A stretch of 64,000 nucleotides of DNA from Alteromonas sp. KUL106 (GCF_009811415.1 NZ_BLIG01000001.1:1-64000), one strand, 5' to 3'. Shown: positions 20,331 through 30,533, numbered from the stretch's first letter. Translations and numbers: made by a program. Notes: a model not told the origin generated them from the letters alone.

Positions 20331-20363
20331 AAAGGCGTGTCGAATGTTACTCGAAACGCCTTT
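20331..20363 (-). terminator. Terminator after bamB
   Basis: AAAGGCGT...CGA pairs with TCG...ACGCCTTT, a stem of about 12 bp with one mismatch and a 7-base loop. It is followed on the minus strand by a T run. It separates bamB from der. Confidence 0.8.
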
Positions 20364-20391
20364 GTCTAATTTATTTTTTGGTTTGATACGA

Positions 20392-21693
20392 CTAATTCGG
20401 TATCCGCACCGATGCAACAACACCATTTCGCGTTACTGCGACAACATTGTTATCCACGTTAAGGGGAGCGGCAAAGATAGCATCATCTTCATCATCGCCA
20501 CCCACGTCTAAACGCGCGACGATTTCACCGGTTTCCTGATCAATCCAATGCAAGAAGCCCCAATTGTCACCCACAACAATATGCTCACCCACTGGGGTCG
20601 CTGCCGTTAATGACCGCTGTTTAAGCAAGCCTTGAGACCAGAGTTCTACGCCGTTTCGTCTATCGAGGGCATAAACGTTCGAGTTATTGTCTACAACAAA
20701 GATTTTGTTTCCGTCGATATTCAAATTGCGAAATGATGCATATTCGCGCTTCCAAATAACACGGCCAGAGCGCAACTCAACAGCGGCCAACGTCCCGTTG
20801 TAAGAAACGGTATAAATAGTACCGGCATAAAGTACTGGGGTTGTATCAATATCAACAATACGTTCGAGTTCCGTTGCACCAGAAGGCGTCGCAATAACGG
20901 TTTCCCAAGCAAGGACACCTGTTTCGATAAGGTTCACCTGAATCTTACCTGTAGGGGTTCCAACAATTGCACCGCCGTTGGAAGCAATAGGTCCAGAGAT
21001 ACCACGAAGCGTTAGCGGAGGAGTATCACCCTCGTGACGCCACATCTGCTCACCAGTACGCGTATTGAAACCAAACAAACTGCCTGCACCCGTGTTAACC
21101 ACAAGGATGCCCTCATCAGCAGCCGGAGCAGCAAGAATTTCCCCGGGTACAGATGCCTCCCAGACAAGCTCGCCAGTTTCAGCGTCCATAGCCGCTATAT
21201 AGCCATTTTCAGTTCCAATGAATACATGTCGGTCTGCAACCGAAATGCCGCCAATGCGCGCAGTTTCACCACTACGCCATAGCTTAGTAACTGCACTCAT
21301 CATGCCTTCAGAACGAAATTGCGCGAAATCTTTTTCCCACAATACTTTTCCTGTTTTCGGCTCCATCGCAACGACCACACCGTGACGGTCTGCCGCATAA
21401 AGTTTGTCATATGCATACACAGGGCGAAGACGAGAGAAGTAGTGGTCAACGCCATCACCAATATCACGGTCCCATACTAATTCAGGCGTAAATTTGGCCT
21501 CAATCGGCTTTAAACGACGAATTTCGAGTTCTTCGTCATCAGTAAACCAGTCTGAAATCGTTGAGCAGCCAGACATAGTGACAGACACTGCGAGCGCCAT
21601 ACCTATCGTGCGAGCAAATCGACCTTTACGGCCACACGTGTTGTGAAACAAATTGCGTACCTCTTTATTATTGACACCAGCCCACTGGGCCAT
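20392..21693 (-). CDS. bamB: Outer membrane protein assembly factor BamB
   Basis: BamB is a lipoprotein of the BAM complex that helps insert beta-barrel proteins into the outer membrane. The N terminus carries a lipobox ending MSGC (near residue 43), with cysteine acylation expected. The mature part is an eight-bladed beta-propeller with repeated PQQ-like units such as MDAETGELVWEASVPG, LRSGRVIWKREY and LDRRNGVELWSQGL. The start at 21693 gives a somewhat long n-region, but no better in-frame start exists. It begins 3 bases after the yfgM stop, in a translationally tight operon. Confidence 0.95.
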   Translation of the reverse strand: MAQWAGVNNKEVRNLFHNTCGRKGRFARTIGMALAVSVTMSGCSTISDWFTDDEELEIRRLKPIEAKFTPELVWDRDIGDGVDHYFSRLRPVYAYDKLYAADRHGVVVAMEPKTGKVLWEKDFAQFRSEGMMSAVTKLWRSGETARIGGISVADRHVFIGTENGYIAAMDAETGELVWEASVPGEILAAPAADEGILVVNTGAGSLFGFNTRTGEQMWRHEGDTPPLTLRGISGPIASNGGAIVGTPTGKIQVNLIETGVLAWETVIATPSGATELERIVDIDTTPVLYAGTIYTVSYNGTLAAVELRSGRVIWKREYASFRNLNIDGNKIFVVDNNSNVYALDRRNGVELWSQGLLKQRSLTAATPVGEHIVVGDNWGFLHWIDQETGEIVARLDVGGDDEDDAIFAAPLNVDNNVVAVTRNGVVASVRIPN

Positions 21694-21696
21694 CGC

Positions 21697-22317
21697 TTAC
21701 TGTGCAGCAGAAACTGACAAGTTATCTAGCTTCATTTGTAAAAGCGGATTATTGGCATTTTTTTCTAACGCATTTGAATAAGCTAAACGAGCATCGTCAA
21801 ACTTGCCTTGTTTTTGATACACATCGCCTTTTAATTCAGAAACTTCTGCTGAAAATGCGTCATTTGTTACATTGCTAAGCGTAGACAACGCCGCGTCCAG
21901 CTGGTTCATTTCAATTTGCACGCGAGACAAACGAAGTGACGCAAGCACTTTAAGTTCATCACTCTCAGCGAAGGTAACAACGCTATTGAGGTGTGAGGCT
22001 GCAGCGTCTAAATCACCCGCGTCGACGGCCTGCTTAGCTGCAAGAAGACCTGCAATGCTCGCATACCCACTGTCTTTGTTTTCTTCAATGAAGGCATTAA
22101 CCTTCGCATCGCTGCCTTCAGTACCAAACGTTTCAACCGCATTTTGATAGGCCGCAGATGCCGCTTCTTTATTTTCAATTTGCGCTTCAGAGTACGCTCT
22201 CCAGCCCCAAAGGCCGCCTAAACCTAGCGCTGCACCTACGATGATAGCCGTACCGTGCTCTTTCCAAAAACGTTTAATCGCTTCTACTTGTTGTTCTTCT
22301 GTTGCGAACTGTTCCAT
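21697..22317 (-). CDS. yfgM: YfgM family TPR protein (ancillary SecYEG/PpiD partner)
   Basis: A 206-residue inner-membrane protein with one helix (GTAIIVGAALGLGGLWGW, about 19-36) and a periplasmic tetratricopeptide domain. The start FATEEQQVEAIKRFWKEHG is typical of the family. In E. coli YfgM associates with SecYEG and the chaperone PpiD and also affects the Rcs response. It lies between hisS and bamB as in other gammaproteobacteria, 12 bases after hisS. Confidence 0.92.
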   Translation of the reverse strand: MEQFATEEQQVEAIKRFWKEHGTAIIVGAALGLGGLWGWRAYSEAQIENKEAASAAYQNAVETFGTEGSDAKVNAFIEENKDSGYASIAGLLAAKQAVDAGDLDAAASHLNSVVTFAESDELKVLASLRLSRVQIEMNQLDAALSTLSNVTNDAFSAEVSELKGDVYQKQGKFDDARLAYSNALEKNANNPLLQMKLDNLSVSAAQ

Positions 22318-22329
22318 GATGTCCTCTTT

Positions 22330-23613
22330 TTATTTTGCGCTCAGCATCTCTGCAACCTTATCGGATAAGGCATCAAAGCTAACTGTAACTTGTTCTTGAC
22401 CATCGCGCAGTGGTTTTACCCCGACTTTGCGAGACTGCATTTCGTCATTACCCAAAAGCAGCGCCAGACGTGCACCTGTTTTATCTGCACGTTTTAATTG
22501 TTTCTTAAAGTTGCCGCCGCCACAGTGCATCAGAATGCGTGTGTCAGGAAGCGTATTTCGAAGGTGTTCCGCTACCTCAATAGCGTATTGCTGTGCTTCA
22601 TCGCCCATCGCGGTTACGTAAACGTCAGCAAAGCTGGCATCTTGACCTTCTTCTGTAAGCGTGGTGAGCAACAGTACCAAACGTTCAATGCCCATAGCAA
22701 AGCCAACCGCAGGGGTAGCCTTACCACCTAACTGCTCTACTAAGCCATCGTACCGGCCACCAGCACAAACCGTACCTTGGGCGCCCAAGCTATCCGTTAC
22801 CCACTCAAACACAGTACGGTTGTAGTAATCAAGACCGCGAACCAAGCGAGGGTTTATTTCAAACGCGATACCCGCTTGCGTTAACCGGGCACATAACGTT
22901 TCAAAGTGTAGTTTTGATTCATCGTCTAAGTGATCGATAAGCGCAGGCGCATCGGCAATGGCGGCCTGAACGTCTGGGTTTTTAGAGTCAAGAACGCGGA
23001 GCGGATTTGTCTCAAGTCGACGCAGTGAATCTTCATCGAGTTGGTCAGCGCGTTCTTTTAGGAATTCAACCAGCGTATCGCGGTATGCTGCGCGAGCATC
23101 GTTTGAGCCCAAAGTATTTATCTGCAGTTTCACATGTTGCTGGATACCAAATGTCTTCCAAAAACGAGCGCTTAAAAGAATCACTTCTAAGTCGATATCA
23201 GGGCCATCCATACCGTAGGTTTCTACACCAAACTGGTGGAATTGACGGTAACGGCCTTTTTGTGGACGTTCGTGACGGAACATTGGCCCCATGTACCACA
23301 AGCGTTGCTGCTGGTTGTACAATAAACCGTGCTCGTTACCTGCACGCACACAACTTGCCGTACCTTCTGGGCGCAGCGTCAGACTGTCCCCGTTTCTATC
23401 TTCGAAGGTATACATCTCTTTTTCAACGATATCGGTTACTTCACCGATAGAGCGCTTAAATAAGTCGGTGCTTTCAACGATGGGAGTACGTATTTCTTGG
23501 TAACCGTAACTCGCCACGACCTGACGTAGTACAGATTCTACCTTTTGCCATGTACCGGAAATCTCCGGTAGGCAATCATTCATGCCTCTAATTGCCTGAA
23601 TAGTCTTAGCCAC
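22330..23613 (-). CDS. hisS: Histidyl-tRNA synthetase HisS
   Basis: HisS charges tRNA-His. The 427-residue class II enzyme has the family start [13 protein letters not shown], motif 2 ([20 protein letters not shown]), the histidine-specific segments [15 protein letters not shown] and [14 protein letters not shown], and motif 3 ([11 protein letters not shown]). The C-terminal anticodon-binding domain ends [10 protein letters not shown]. It appears to have its own promoter within the ispG terminator (see 23652-23680) and to lead the hisS-yfgM-bamB unit. Confidence 0.97.
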   Translation of the reverse strand: MAKTIQAIRGMNDCLPEISGTWQKVESVLRQVVASYGYQEIRTPIVESTDLFKRSIGEVTDIVEKEMYTFEDRNGDSLTLRPEGTASCVRAGNEHGLLYNQQQRLWYMGPMFRHERPQKGRYRQFHQFGVETYGMDGPDIDLEVILLSARFWKTFGIQQHVKLQINTLGSNDARAAYRDTLVEFLKERADQLDEDSLRRLETNPLRVLDSKNPDVQAAIADAPALIDHLDDESKLHFETLCARLTQAGIAFEINPRLVRGLDYYNRTVFEWVTDSLGAQGTVCAGGRYDGLVEQLGGKATPAVGFAMGIERLVLLLTTLTEEGQDASFADVYVTAMGDEAQQYAIEVAEHLRNTLPDTRILMHCGGGNFKKQLKRADKTGARLALLLGNDEMQSRKVGVKPLRDGQEQVTVSFDALSDKVAEMLSAK

Positions 23614-23641
23614 GTGAAATTCTCATACTGCTAAATAGTGA

Positions 23642-23665
23642 AAAGCCCCGCATTATAGGGGCTTT
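23642..23665 (-). terminator. Terminator after ispG
   Basis: AAAGCCCC and GGGGCTTT form an 8-bp GC-rich stem with an 8-base loop, 30 bases beyond the ispG stop. It ends in a short T run on the minus strand. Confidence 0.75.
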
Positions 23666-23680
23666 AGGAATAAACAACAA
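23652..23680 (-). promoter_or_regulatory. Putative hisS promoter inside the ispG terminator
   Basis: On the minus strand TTGTTG (23680-23675), a 17-base spacer and a perfect TATAAT (23657-23652) form a sigma-70 promoter about 35 bases before the hisS ATG. The -10 box lies in the loop of the ispG terminator hairpin. Confidence 0.55.
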
Positions 23681-23695
23681 TGAACAAAAAGTCTC

Positions 23696-24814
23696 TTAGT
23701 CTTTTACCGAGACCTGTATTTTATTTTGTTCGCTTATGCGTGATGCTTTCGCGCGTATTTTCGCTTCAAGCCTGTCAACCAGATCGTCATTAGGAAGACG
23801 CTCTTTTACCCGTTTACCGTCTTCGTACAGGCCACTCATATTTCGAGCGCCAGTAAGGCCTAAATCAGAGACTTCAGCTTCGCCAGGACCATTAACCACA
23901 CAACCAATAATAGACACATCCATTGGCGTAAGAATATCTTCTAATCGTTGCTCAAGGGCATTCACGGTGCCGATAACATCAAACTCCTGTCTTGAACAGC
24001 TTGGGCAAGCAATAAAGTTGATGCCGCGAGAGCGAATACGCAGTGACTTCAGAATATCAAAGCCAACTTTGATTTCTTCTACCGGGTCAGCCGCAAGTGA
24101 CACGCGAATGGTATCGCCTATCCCCTCGGCCAACAACATGCCAAGACCAACGGCGCTTTTAACTGCGCCTGCACGCTGGCCACCCGCTTCGGTGATCCCC
24201 AAATGCAAAGGCTGGTCTATCTTTTGCGCCAGAAGGCGATACGCACCAACCGCAAGAAACACATCTGACGCTTTCACACTCACCTTAAATTGATCAAAAT
24301 TGAGTTTGTCGAGAATGTCGACATGACGCATGGCAGATTCAACAAGGGCTTCTGGCGTCGGTTCTCCATACTTTTCTTGTAAATCTTTTTCTAGCGAGCC
24401 GCCGTTCACCCCAATTCGTATGGGAATGTTCTTATCTTTCGCACAATCAACAACCGAGCGCACGCGCTCCATGTTACCGATATTGCCAGGGTTTATACGC
24501 AAACAATCTACGCCGTACTCGGCGACTTTGAGCGCAATACGGTAGTCAAAGTGAATATCTGCCACTAACGGCACACTCACCTGTCTTTTTATCTCTTTGA
24601 ACGCTTCAGCGGCTTCCATGGTAGGTACAGATACACGAACAATCTCGCCACCCACAGCAACAATACGGTTTATTTGATCGACAGTCGCCGCCACATCAGT
24701 GGTGCGCGTGTTGGTCATAGACTGAACAGCAATGGGAGCACCATCGCCAATGGGAACGTTACCTACATTTATACGCGTAGACTTTCTGCGTTTAATAGGG
24801 CTTTCTGCAAACAT
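23696..24814 (-). CDS. ispG: 4-hydroxy-3-methylbut-2-en-1-yl diphosphate synthase IspG (GcpE)
   Basis: IspG is a 4Fe-4S enzyme of the MEP isoprenoid pathway. It reductively converts methylerythritol cyclodiphosphate to HMBPP. The 372-residue product has the N-terminal TIM barrel ([19 protein letters not shown]...). The C-terminal cluster domain carries the cysteines of [13 protein letters not shown] and [12 protein letters not shown]. Position between rodZ and hisS is conserved. Confidence 0.97.
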   Translation of the reverse strand: MFAESPIKRRKSTRINVGNVPIGDGAPIAVQSMTNTRTTDVAATVDQINRIVAVGGEIVRVSVPTMEAAEAFKEIKRQVSVPLVADIHFDYRIALKVAEYGVDCLRINPGNIGNMERVRSVVDCAKDKNIPIRIGVNGGSLEKDLQEKYGEPTPEALVESAMRHVDILDKLNFDQFKVSVKASDVFLAVGAYRLLAQKIDQPLHLGITEAGGQRAGAVKSAVGLGMLLAEGIGDTIRVSLAADPVEEIKVGFDILKSLRIRSRGINFIACPSCSRQEFDVIGTVNALEQRLEDILTPMDVSIIGCVVNGPGEAEVSDLGLTGARNMSGLYEDGKRVKERLPNDDLVDRLEAKIRAKASRISEQNKIQVSVKD

Positions 24815-24822
24815 CTAATTAC

Positions 24823-25836
24823 CTATAGAGGAAGTGCGAACCGAGCTGTTTTACCGTTTTGGTATGAAGAAATATCAACAGACTCGCCATTAACTGATAT
24901 GCGCACATTATCCGGTGCGCCGAGCGTAACTTCAACAGGAGGAACGCCCTGAATTTCCATAACCCGCCCTTTCTGCTTAACCCCGTAAGCTATCGCTTCG
25001 CCAGACGCATCTTTTATATTCACCCAACAATCATCGATGAATGTAAACACCATAGAAATAGGCGCAGCGCTCGCGAAAGAGTCCACGTCAAGATTGGGTT
25101 CTTCACCGCCCGTGCTATCAACGAGTGCGGTTAAATTGTTAGTATCATCGATTGCAGTGTCGGGCGCTGAGATAGCGCCTTGTTTTAAACTGCCGTCTTG
25201 GGCAAATTCATCGTCTTGCGAATAAACGTTCTGTTCGGTGGATGAATCATTATCGTTGGATACTGATTGTGCTGGCTCACTCGAGAACTCACTGTTAGCC
25301 GCCTGAGTTCGATTAGATGAACCATTACCAGAAGGAATAGGTGTATTGGCAGCCTCTCGCTTAACAGCTTCGGCTAGAGGAACGTTTGAGACAGACTCAT
25401 CACTTGGCTGTTGGTACCACCACATTACCACGCCCGCAACGATTAACAGCAAAATGACATAGGTAACCATCATCCATCTGTCATCATGTGTCTGTTTTGC
25501 GACACGCTTTGAAAAACTCTGAAGTTTTTCAGAAGACGGCACCGATGTTTGGTTGTGGAACCGTTCGAATGCCTCAATGACTTCGTAAGAATTCATGCCT
25601 AACTGTTTAGCGTAATTTCTAACGTAGCCTTTAGTGAAGGTCACAGATGACTTTTCGTCTATTACATCATTCTCTAAATCGTTGATTTGTTTCGATTTTA
25701 AGAAAAGTTTATCAGCAATTTCCTGTTGAGATAAACCCAACGTCTCGCGGCGCGCTTTTAGCATTGCCCCAGGGCTTGGCGTATTTTCTTCTTGTTGCGA
25801 AATTACTTCTTGGTTCGCGTTTTCTTCTGACACCAT
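24823..25836 (-). CDS. rodZ: Cytoskeletal protein RodZ
   Basis: RodZ links the MreB cytoskeleton to the cell wall elongation machinery. The 337-residue protein has an N-terminal Cro-like helix-turn-helix (LKARRETLGLSQQEIADKL, about 27-45), which contacts MreB. A single membrane helix follows (about 120-140, MVTYVILLLIVAGVVMWWY). A Ser/Asn/Glu-rich periplasmic linker leads to a C-terminal DUF4115 beta domain (FTFIDDCWVNIKDASGEAIAYG). It sits 8 bases before ispG and 6 bases after pilW, consistent with one operon. Confidence 0.93.
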   Translation of the reverse strand: MVSEENANQEVISQQEENTPSPGAMLKARRETLGLSQQEIADKLFLKSKQINDLENDVIDEKSSVTFTKGYVRNYAKQLGMNSYEVIEAFERFHNQTSVPSSEKLQSFSKRVAKQTHDDRWMMVTYVILLLIVAGVVMWWYQQPSDESVSNVPLAEAVKREAANTPIPSGNGSSNRTQAANSEFSSEPAQSVSNDNDSSTEQNVYSQDDEFAQDGSLKQGAISAPDTAIDDTNNLTALVDSTGGEEPNLDVDSFASAAPISMVFTFIDDCWVNIKDASGEAIAYGVKQKGRVMEIQGVPPVEVTLGAPDNVRISVNGESVDISSYQNGKTARFALPL

Positions 25837-25842
25837 TAAACC

Positions 25843-27039
25843 TCATTCCTCCTGCATATTAGGTGGTACTAACCAAAGCCTCTGACCAGCAATAATAGCG
25901 CCAGTATTCTCTAGATTGTTCCACTTTTGCAGTGTCGCCATTCTGATATTGTGCAGTAAAGAAATACGATATAAGTTTTCTCCTTCTTTTACTACATGGA
26001 ATTTATTACTTTGGGCAGATAATTCAATCTTTTGCTTTGTATCATTCCCTTGTGCATCAGTGATTGTTTCGTTTGCCTCAGCATCGCGAGGCGCCGAATT
26101 TTGTTGCGTTGAATCGTTATCACTCTTCGCCAACTCGGTCTTTGCAGTTTGGGCTGCATTTTTTTCTTCCGCTACCGTATCGTCAGCTTCAGCGCTCACG
26201 ACCTGGCCTTCTGTTGGCGCTGCCTCTACCGATTTCACCGTTCTCACGACTTTGTTCTGGTGGGTTTCTCGTTCCTTGAGATAGCGTTGTGTTAACTCGC
26301 TTTCAGGATAGACAGACACCATCATGTCGCCGTACTCCCTAGCAGCAAGCACGTCACCTTTGCCCTTTGCAACTTCATGTGCAAGCCACAAGTAGTCTGG
26401 CGACACTCTTGCAACCCGCTCATATTTACGCAATGAAGATTCAGCGAGGTCCCACTGCTCACTAGCCGTGTAAAGCTCACTTAGCAAAAACAGCGTTTTG
26501 CCACGTGCCGGCTGATGATTTAGCGCCTCTTGAAGATAACCAATGGCGTCGTCTAACTCACCTTGACTTTGTGCGCACAACGCTAAATTTTCATAGGTTT
26601 GAGCCGCATTCGCGTAGAGGCGATTGTTGATGGCTTTAAAGAAATATTGCCTAGCTTCATCGTATTGACCGTTTTGGCATTTAAACGCGCCATAGCTATT
26701 GGCAATATCGCCATTATCAGGGGCGAGATCAATGGAAGTTTGATAAAACTCTTCAGCACGACGGTTATCACCCACTAACTGGTAATAATAAGCCATAGCG
26801 AATTGTACGTCTGCAGAGCGGGGGTTGAACTCTAACGCTTTGTCCAAGTTCTTTTTGGCTTGCGTGTAGTTATTGTTTTGAAGGTAGGTAAGCCCCAACG
26901 ATGTGCGTGTTCTTGCTGCGTCCTCGTGATCGAAATTACCACCGTATAAGCCGGACTGGCTGTTACTGACACAGCCAGTCGCTAATAGAACCGCACTTAT
27001 TAGACCAACGCGAAATGAAGTACGCAATCCTGCAACCAT
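25843..27039 (-). CDS. pilW: Type IV pilus biogenesis lipoprotein PilW/PilF with a C-terminal LysM domain
   Basis: A 398-residue lipoprotein with lipobox LLATGC near residue 23. About six TPR repeats follow (residues 45-260, for example TRTSLGLTYLQNNNYTQAKKNL), typical of the PilW/PilF pilotin for the PilQ secretin. After an Asp/Glu/Gln/Thr-rich linker the last 50 residues, FHVVKEGENLYRISLLHNI...GAIIAGQRLWLVPP, form a LysM domain. That domain is absent from the shorter E. coli and Pseudomonas proteins and should bind peptidoglycan. The position between rlmN and rodZ is the conserved one. Confidence 0.9.
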   Translation of the reverse strand: MVAGLRTSFRVGLISAVLLATGCVSNSQSGLYGGNFDHEDAARTRTSLGLTYLQNNNYTQAKKNLDKALEFNPRSADVQFAMAYYYQLVGDNRRAEEFYQTSIDLAPDNGDIANSYGAFKCQNGQYDEARQYFFKAINNRLYANAAQTYENLALCAQSQGELDDAIGYLQEALNHQPARGKTLFLLSELYTASEQWDLAESSLRKYERVARVSPDYLWLAHEVAKGKGDVLAAREYGDMMVSVYPESELTQRYLKERETHQNKVVRTVKSVEAAPTEGQVVSAEADDTVAEEKNAAQTAKTELAKSDNDSTQQNSAPRDAEANETITDAQGNDTKQKIELSAQSNKFHVVKEGENLYRISLLHNIRMATLQKWNNLENTGAIIAGQRLWLVPPNMQEE

Positions 27040-27063
27040 AGTCTTACCCTAATATCTTGATGA

Positions 27064-28182
27064 TTATTGGGCCATTTTTACCGAAATTGCTTCGCCCTTC
27101 ACCTGTTTTTTTAACATTCTTTTTGTTCTGTCTACGACATCACCCACTAATTGCCCACATGCGGCGTCAATATCATCGCCCCGTGTTTTACGCACAACAG
27201 TGGTAAACCCATATTCCATAAGCACTTTAGCAAACCTGTCTATGCGCGAGTTGCTAGAACAAGTGTAAGGCGAACCCGGATAAGGATTGAATGGAATTAA
27301 GTTTATTTTACTTGGCGTATCTTTTAATACTTTCGCTAATTGGTGTGCTTGCTCAGTACTATCGTTGATATTTGAAAGCATCACATACTCTACCGTAACG
27401 CGGCCTTGGTTCGCTTTAGACTTGGCCAAATAGCGACGTACACCAGCCAAAAACGTTTCGATATTGTATTTCTTGTTGATAGGCACAATCTCATTGCGCA
27501 ACTCATCAGTTGGTGCATGAAGCGAAATAGCCAACGCCACGTCAATTTGATCGCCCAGCATATCAAGTGCTGGTACTACACCCGACGTACTTAGCGTTAC
27601 GCGACGCTTAGATAGACCGAAGCCAAAATCATCTAGCATGATGTCCATCGCAGGCACTACGTTTTTAAGGTTTAGGAGGGGTTCGCCCATACCCATCATA
27701 ACAACGTTGGTAATGGGGCGCTTACTTGTATCTTTAGAAAGCCCAAGAAAAGTAGCAACGCGCCAAACCTGGCCAATGATTTCACTCACACTCAAATTGC
27801 GGTTAAAGCCCTGCTGTGCCGTAGAGCAGAAGGTACACTCAAGAGCACAACCTACTTGCGACGATACACATAATGTTGCGCGATCGGTTTCAGGGATCCA
27901 GACAGACTCAACCTCTTGGCCACCTTCTAAAGCAAGCGCAAACTTAATCGTGCCGTCGCTAGCTTCCTGAAAGTATGCAATTTCAGGGGCTTTGATTTCA
28001 CAGTTCTCGATAAGCATGGCACGAAGGTTCTTGTTGAGGTTACTCATTTCCTCAAAATCGCTTACACCGTGCTGGTAAATCCATTTCATTACCTGATCGG
28101 CACGAAACGGTTTCTCGCCCATTTCCTTAAAGAAATTGCGCAAGCCTTCGCGATTGAGATTTAATAAGTTAGTTTTTGCCAT
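27064..28182 (-). CDS. rlmN: Dual-specificity RNA methyltransferase RlmN
   Basis: RlmN is a radical-SAM enzyme that makes 2-methyladenosine at A2503 of 23S rRNA and A37 of some tRNAs. The radical-SAM cluster motif is [17 protein letters not shown]-binding GMGEPLLN follows, and the catalytic C-terminal cysteine is in DIDAACGQL. Starting at ATG 28182 ([18 protein letters not shown]) gives 372 residues, matching the family. The 21 codons upstream are not conserved. It heads the run down to der after ndk. Confidence 0.96.
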   Translation of the reverse strand: MAKTNLLNLNREGLRNFFKEMGEKPFRADQVMKWIYQHGVSDFEEMSNLNKNLRAMLIENCEIKAPEIAYFQEASDGTIKFALALEGGQEVESVWIPETDRATLCVSSQVGCALECTFCSTAQQGFNRNLSVSEIIGQVWRVATFLGLSKDTSKRPITNVVMMGMGEPLLNLKNVVPAMDIMLDDFGFGLSKRRVTLSTSGVVPALDMLGDQIDVALAISLHAPTDELRNEIVPINKKYNIETFLAGVRRYLAKSKANQGRVTVEYVMLSNINDSTEQAHQLAKVLKDTPSKINLIPFNPYPGSPYTCSSNSRIDRFAKVLMEYGFTTVVRKTRGDDIDAACGQLVGDVVDRTKRMLKKQVKGEAISVKMAQ

Positions 28183-28420
28183 GAATACGATGACCCTTGT
28201 ACCTTCGAGGGATGCCCCTCTTACTGCTGAAAATAATGTATACAATCAGGCGATTCGAGCACCGTTTGAGCGCAGAATAGCAACTGATTAAAATTTGCGC
28301 GGATTTTACCACAGATGAGATTCGAGAAAAAGCCGATTTAACGCTGAGTACGGTTACGTTTCGCTGTGCTGAAAGCGTGCCGAGCAAAGCATACTCAGAC
28401 ACTAAGAAACGTTAAAAAAA

Positions 28421-28441
28421 AACGAGGCATAAAGCCCCGTT
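28421..28441 (-). terminator. Terminator after ndk
   Basis: On the minus strand AACGGGGC pairs with GCCTCGTT (one G-U pair) over a 5-base loop, and a run of nine T follows. This is a classic intrinsic terminator. Confidence 0.88.
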
Positions 28442-28462
28442 TTCTTTACAAACTTCGTATTC

Positions 28463-28894
28463 TTAGCGAGTACGTGGGCAGATTTCTTCTTCAGAGAAGA
28501 AGTACGCGATTTCGCGAGCTGCTGACTCAGGTGCATCAGAACCGTGAACTGCGTTTTCGTCGATAGACGCTGCGTAGTCAGAGCGAAGTGTACCGGCAGC
28601 CGCATCAGCTGGGTTAGTTGCACCCATAATCTCACGGTTAGCTAGCACTGCATTTTCGCCTTCTAGAACTTGAACCATAACCGGACCAGACGTCATGAAG
28701 TCTACAAGTGCGCCGAAGAATGGACGCTCTTTGTGTTCTGCATAGAAACCTTCCGCTTGCTCTTTGCTCATGTGGATCATCTTTGATGCCACGATGCGAA
28801 GACCTGCAGATTCGAAACGGTTGTAAATTGCACCGATTACGTTTTTAGCTACCGCATCAGGCTTGATAATCGAAAAAGTACGCTCAAGAGCCAT
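28463..28894 (-). CDS. ndk: Nucleoside diphosphate kinase
   Basis: Ndk transfers the gamma phosphate between nucleoside triphosphates and diphosphates through a phosphohistidine. The 143-residue protein starts [18 protein letters not shown], and the active histidine H117 sits in [12 protein letters not shown]. It is followed by a strong terminator, so it is a single-gene unit beside rlmN as in E. coli. Confidence 0.97.
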   Translation of the reverse strand: MALERTFSIIKPDAVAKNVIGAIYNRFESAGLRIVASKMIHMSKEQAEGFYAEHKERPFFGALVDFMTSGPVMVQVLEGENAVLANREIMGATNPADAAAGTLRSDYAASIDENAVHGSDAPESAAREIAYFFSEEEICPRTR

Positions 28895-29081
28895 GTTCTC
28901 TCTCCAAACAAATAGTGTATGTATCTTTAAAATTTTGGCCGCGAATTATAGGCAATTAATAACGGCTTGACCAGCGCCTTTTTAAATCAGGCGTAACGCA
29001 TTGTTTTTACTTGTAATCCTGCGCTAGATTAACGCAAATAATATGACAATGTGATGACAGTGTAGACGTTATTTTACAAAG

Positions 29082-29108
29082 GCAGATACGTTGAACCACC
29101 CTATCTGC
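29082..29108 (-). terminator. Terminator after sufE
   Basis: GCAGATA and TATCTGC form a 7-bp stem with a 13-base loop, 20 bases past the sufE stop. On the minus strand it is followed by CTTTGTAAAAT. Confidence 0.5.
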
Positions 29109-29128
29109 TTCGCTTTTTGCAAAGTTGC

Positions 29129-29539
29129 TTAAACGTTTGCTCTAGCGAGCTCTTGAATCTTACCGACAATTGCGCGCAACCCGTTTCCTCGGGTCGGAGT
29201 AATGTGACGCTCAAGATCTAACGCTTCAAAATAGCCGTCAATATCGAACGCTAGAATATCATTAGGTGATTTATTGTTGTACGCAGCTAACACTAACGCC
29301 AATAAGCCTTGGACAATAACCGCATCGCTATCAACGTCAAAGTTGATTTTGCTGCCATCATATGACTCCACCAGCCATACGCTGCTTTGACAACCTTTCA
29401 CCAAACGCTCTGGCGTTTTCGCGTCTTCCGGCAAGCCCGGAATAGATTTCCCCAAATCAATGATGTACTGATAACGCTGTTCCCAATCGTCGAAGAACGC
29501 TAAATCATCAATAATTTCGTCACTGCTAGGTAGTTGCAT
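29129..29539 (-). CDS. sufE: SufE-family cysteine desulfurase activator
   Basis: SufE accepts persulfide sulfur from SufS and passes it to SufB. The 136-residue protein carries the acceptor cysteine C50 in RLVKGCQSSVWL, preceded by the family motif DWEQRYQYIIDLGK. It is the last gene of the sufBCDS-A-T-E series, with short gaps throughout. It could also serve a CsdA-type role, but the context favours SufS. Confidence 0.93.
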   Translation of the reverse strand: MQLPSSDEIIDDLAFFDDWEQRYQYIIDLGKSIPGLPEDAKTPERLVKGCQSSVWLVESYDGSKINFDVDSDAVIVQGLLALVLAAYNNKSPNDILAFDIDGYFEALDLERHITPTRGNGLRAIVGKIQELARANV

Positions 29540-29583
29540 AGCTATTTCCGTTAGTTATAAAAAGAAAAGTCGGAGCGGATAAA

Positions 29584-30117
29584 TTAAAAAAACAAACCGG
29601 CTTCAAGCTGAGCCTCTTCGCTCATCATCTCTCTCGACCAGGCAGGGTCGAAAACAAGCTCAACGTTAACCTTTTCAACATGGGGCACCATGGCAACGCG
29701 GTATTCTACGTCGCCAACCAATACTGGGCCCATACCACAACCTGGTGCGGTTAAGGTCATATCGATGTTAACGCTGCCCGTGTCTTGGTCTATATCCACC
29801 TTGTAGATAAGCCCCAATGACACCAAGTTAATCGGTATTTCAGGGTCGAAAATGGTTTCCAACGCGTCCCACACTTGTTGTTCGCTGATCTTGCCATCCT
29901 TCGGTGCATCAAAGCTTAAAGTCATAGCTTTGCGACCTATCGCGCCTGCATCCGTACCATCTATACGGTACATATTACCGCGCCATGTTACCGTGTAGTT
30001 TCCACCGAGTTCTTGCGTGATGTTCACGAACTCGCCTTCAGGTATCACGGTTGGGTTACCAGCTGGAACCAAGCGCGCTTTGCAGTCGCGCTCGGTGGTC
30101 ACCATTTTTTGCTTCAT
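29584..30117 (-). CDS. sufT: SufT, DUF59/MIP18-family Fe-S assembly factor
   Basis: A 177-residue protein whose C-terminal half is the DUF59/MIP18 domain. It has VWDALETIFDPEIPINLVSLGLIY and LTAPGCGMGPVLVGDVEYRV; the cysteine in APGCGMG is the conserved reactive one. The N-terminal 70 residues contain a small beta domain (GGNYTVTWRGNMYRIDG) seen in SufT proteins of suf operons. SufT assists maturation of Fe-S proteins. It lies between the A-type carrier and sufE. Confidence 0.88.
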   Translation of the reverse strand: MKQKMVTTERDCKARLVPAGNPTVIPEGEFVNITQELGGNYTVTWRGNMYRIDGTDAGAIGRKAMTLSFDAPKDGKISEQQVWDALETIFDPEIPINLVSLGLIYKVDIDQDTGSVNIDMTLTAPGCGMGPVLVGDVEYRVAMVPHVEKVNVELVFDPAWSREMMSEEAQLEAGLFF

Positions 30118-30167
30118 AAACTACTGAGTACTCTCTGTTTTGCCACTAATGGTCTTTATCGCGGCAC

Positions 30168-30524
30168 TTAGCCTACGTTAAAGCTTTCACCACATCCGCA
30201 TTCATCGACCACATTAGGGTTATTGTATTTAATTACACCGTTAACGCCCTCAGTAACGTAATCAATTTCAGTATTACGCAGTAGGTCGGTGGCGTCTGCA
30301 GCAACTGCGACATTAAGTACTGGTGAAATCTCTACAATTTCATCGTCGGCTTGTGCGCTATCTGCGAAATCAAGCACGTAAGCATACCCCGTACAGCCGC
30401 TTACTTTTGTTGATAAACGAATTAACTGACCAGGCTTGTCTTTAAGCTTACTTTCGAAATGCTTAACGGCACTGTCAGTTAGCGAAATGAGTTTTGTACT
30501 GGGTACGAAAGTTTCAACACTCAT
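30168..30524 (-). CDS. sufA: A-type Fe-S carrier (SufA/IscA family)
   Basis: A 118-residue HesB-like protein with the three conserved cysteines: C44 in KVSGCTGYAYVLDF, and C109 and C111 in DECGCGESF. These proteins accept a cluster from the SufBCD scaffold and hand it to targets. Its place directly after sufS (9 bases) argues for SufA rather than IscA, though the sequence alone does not decide. Confidence 0.9.
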   Translation of the reverse strand: MSVETFVPSTKLISLTDSAVKHFESKLKDKPGQLIRLSTKVSGCTGYAYVLDFADSAQADDEIVEISPVLNVAVAADATDLLRNTEIDYVTEGVNGVIKYNNPNVVDECGCGESFNVG

Positions 30525-30533
30525 AATGCCTCC

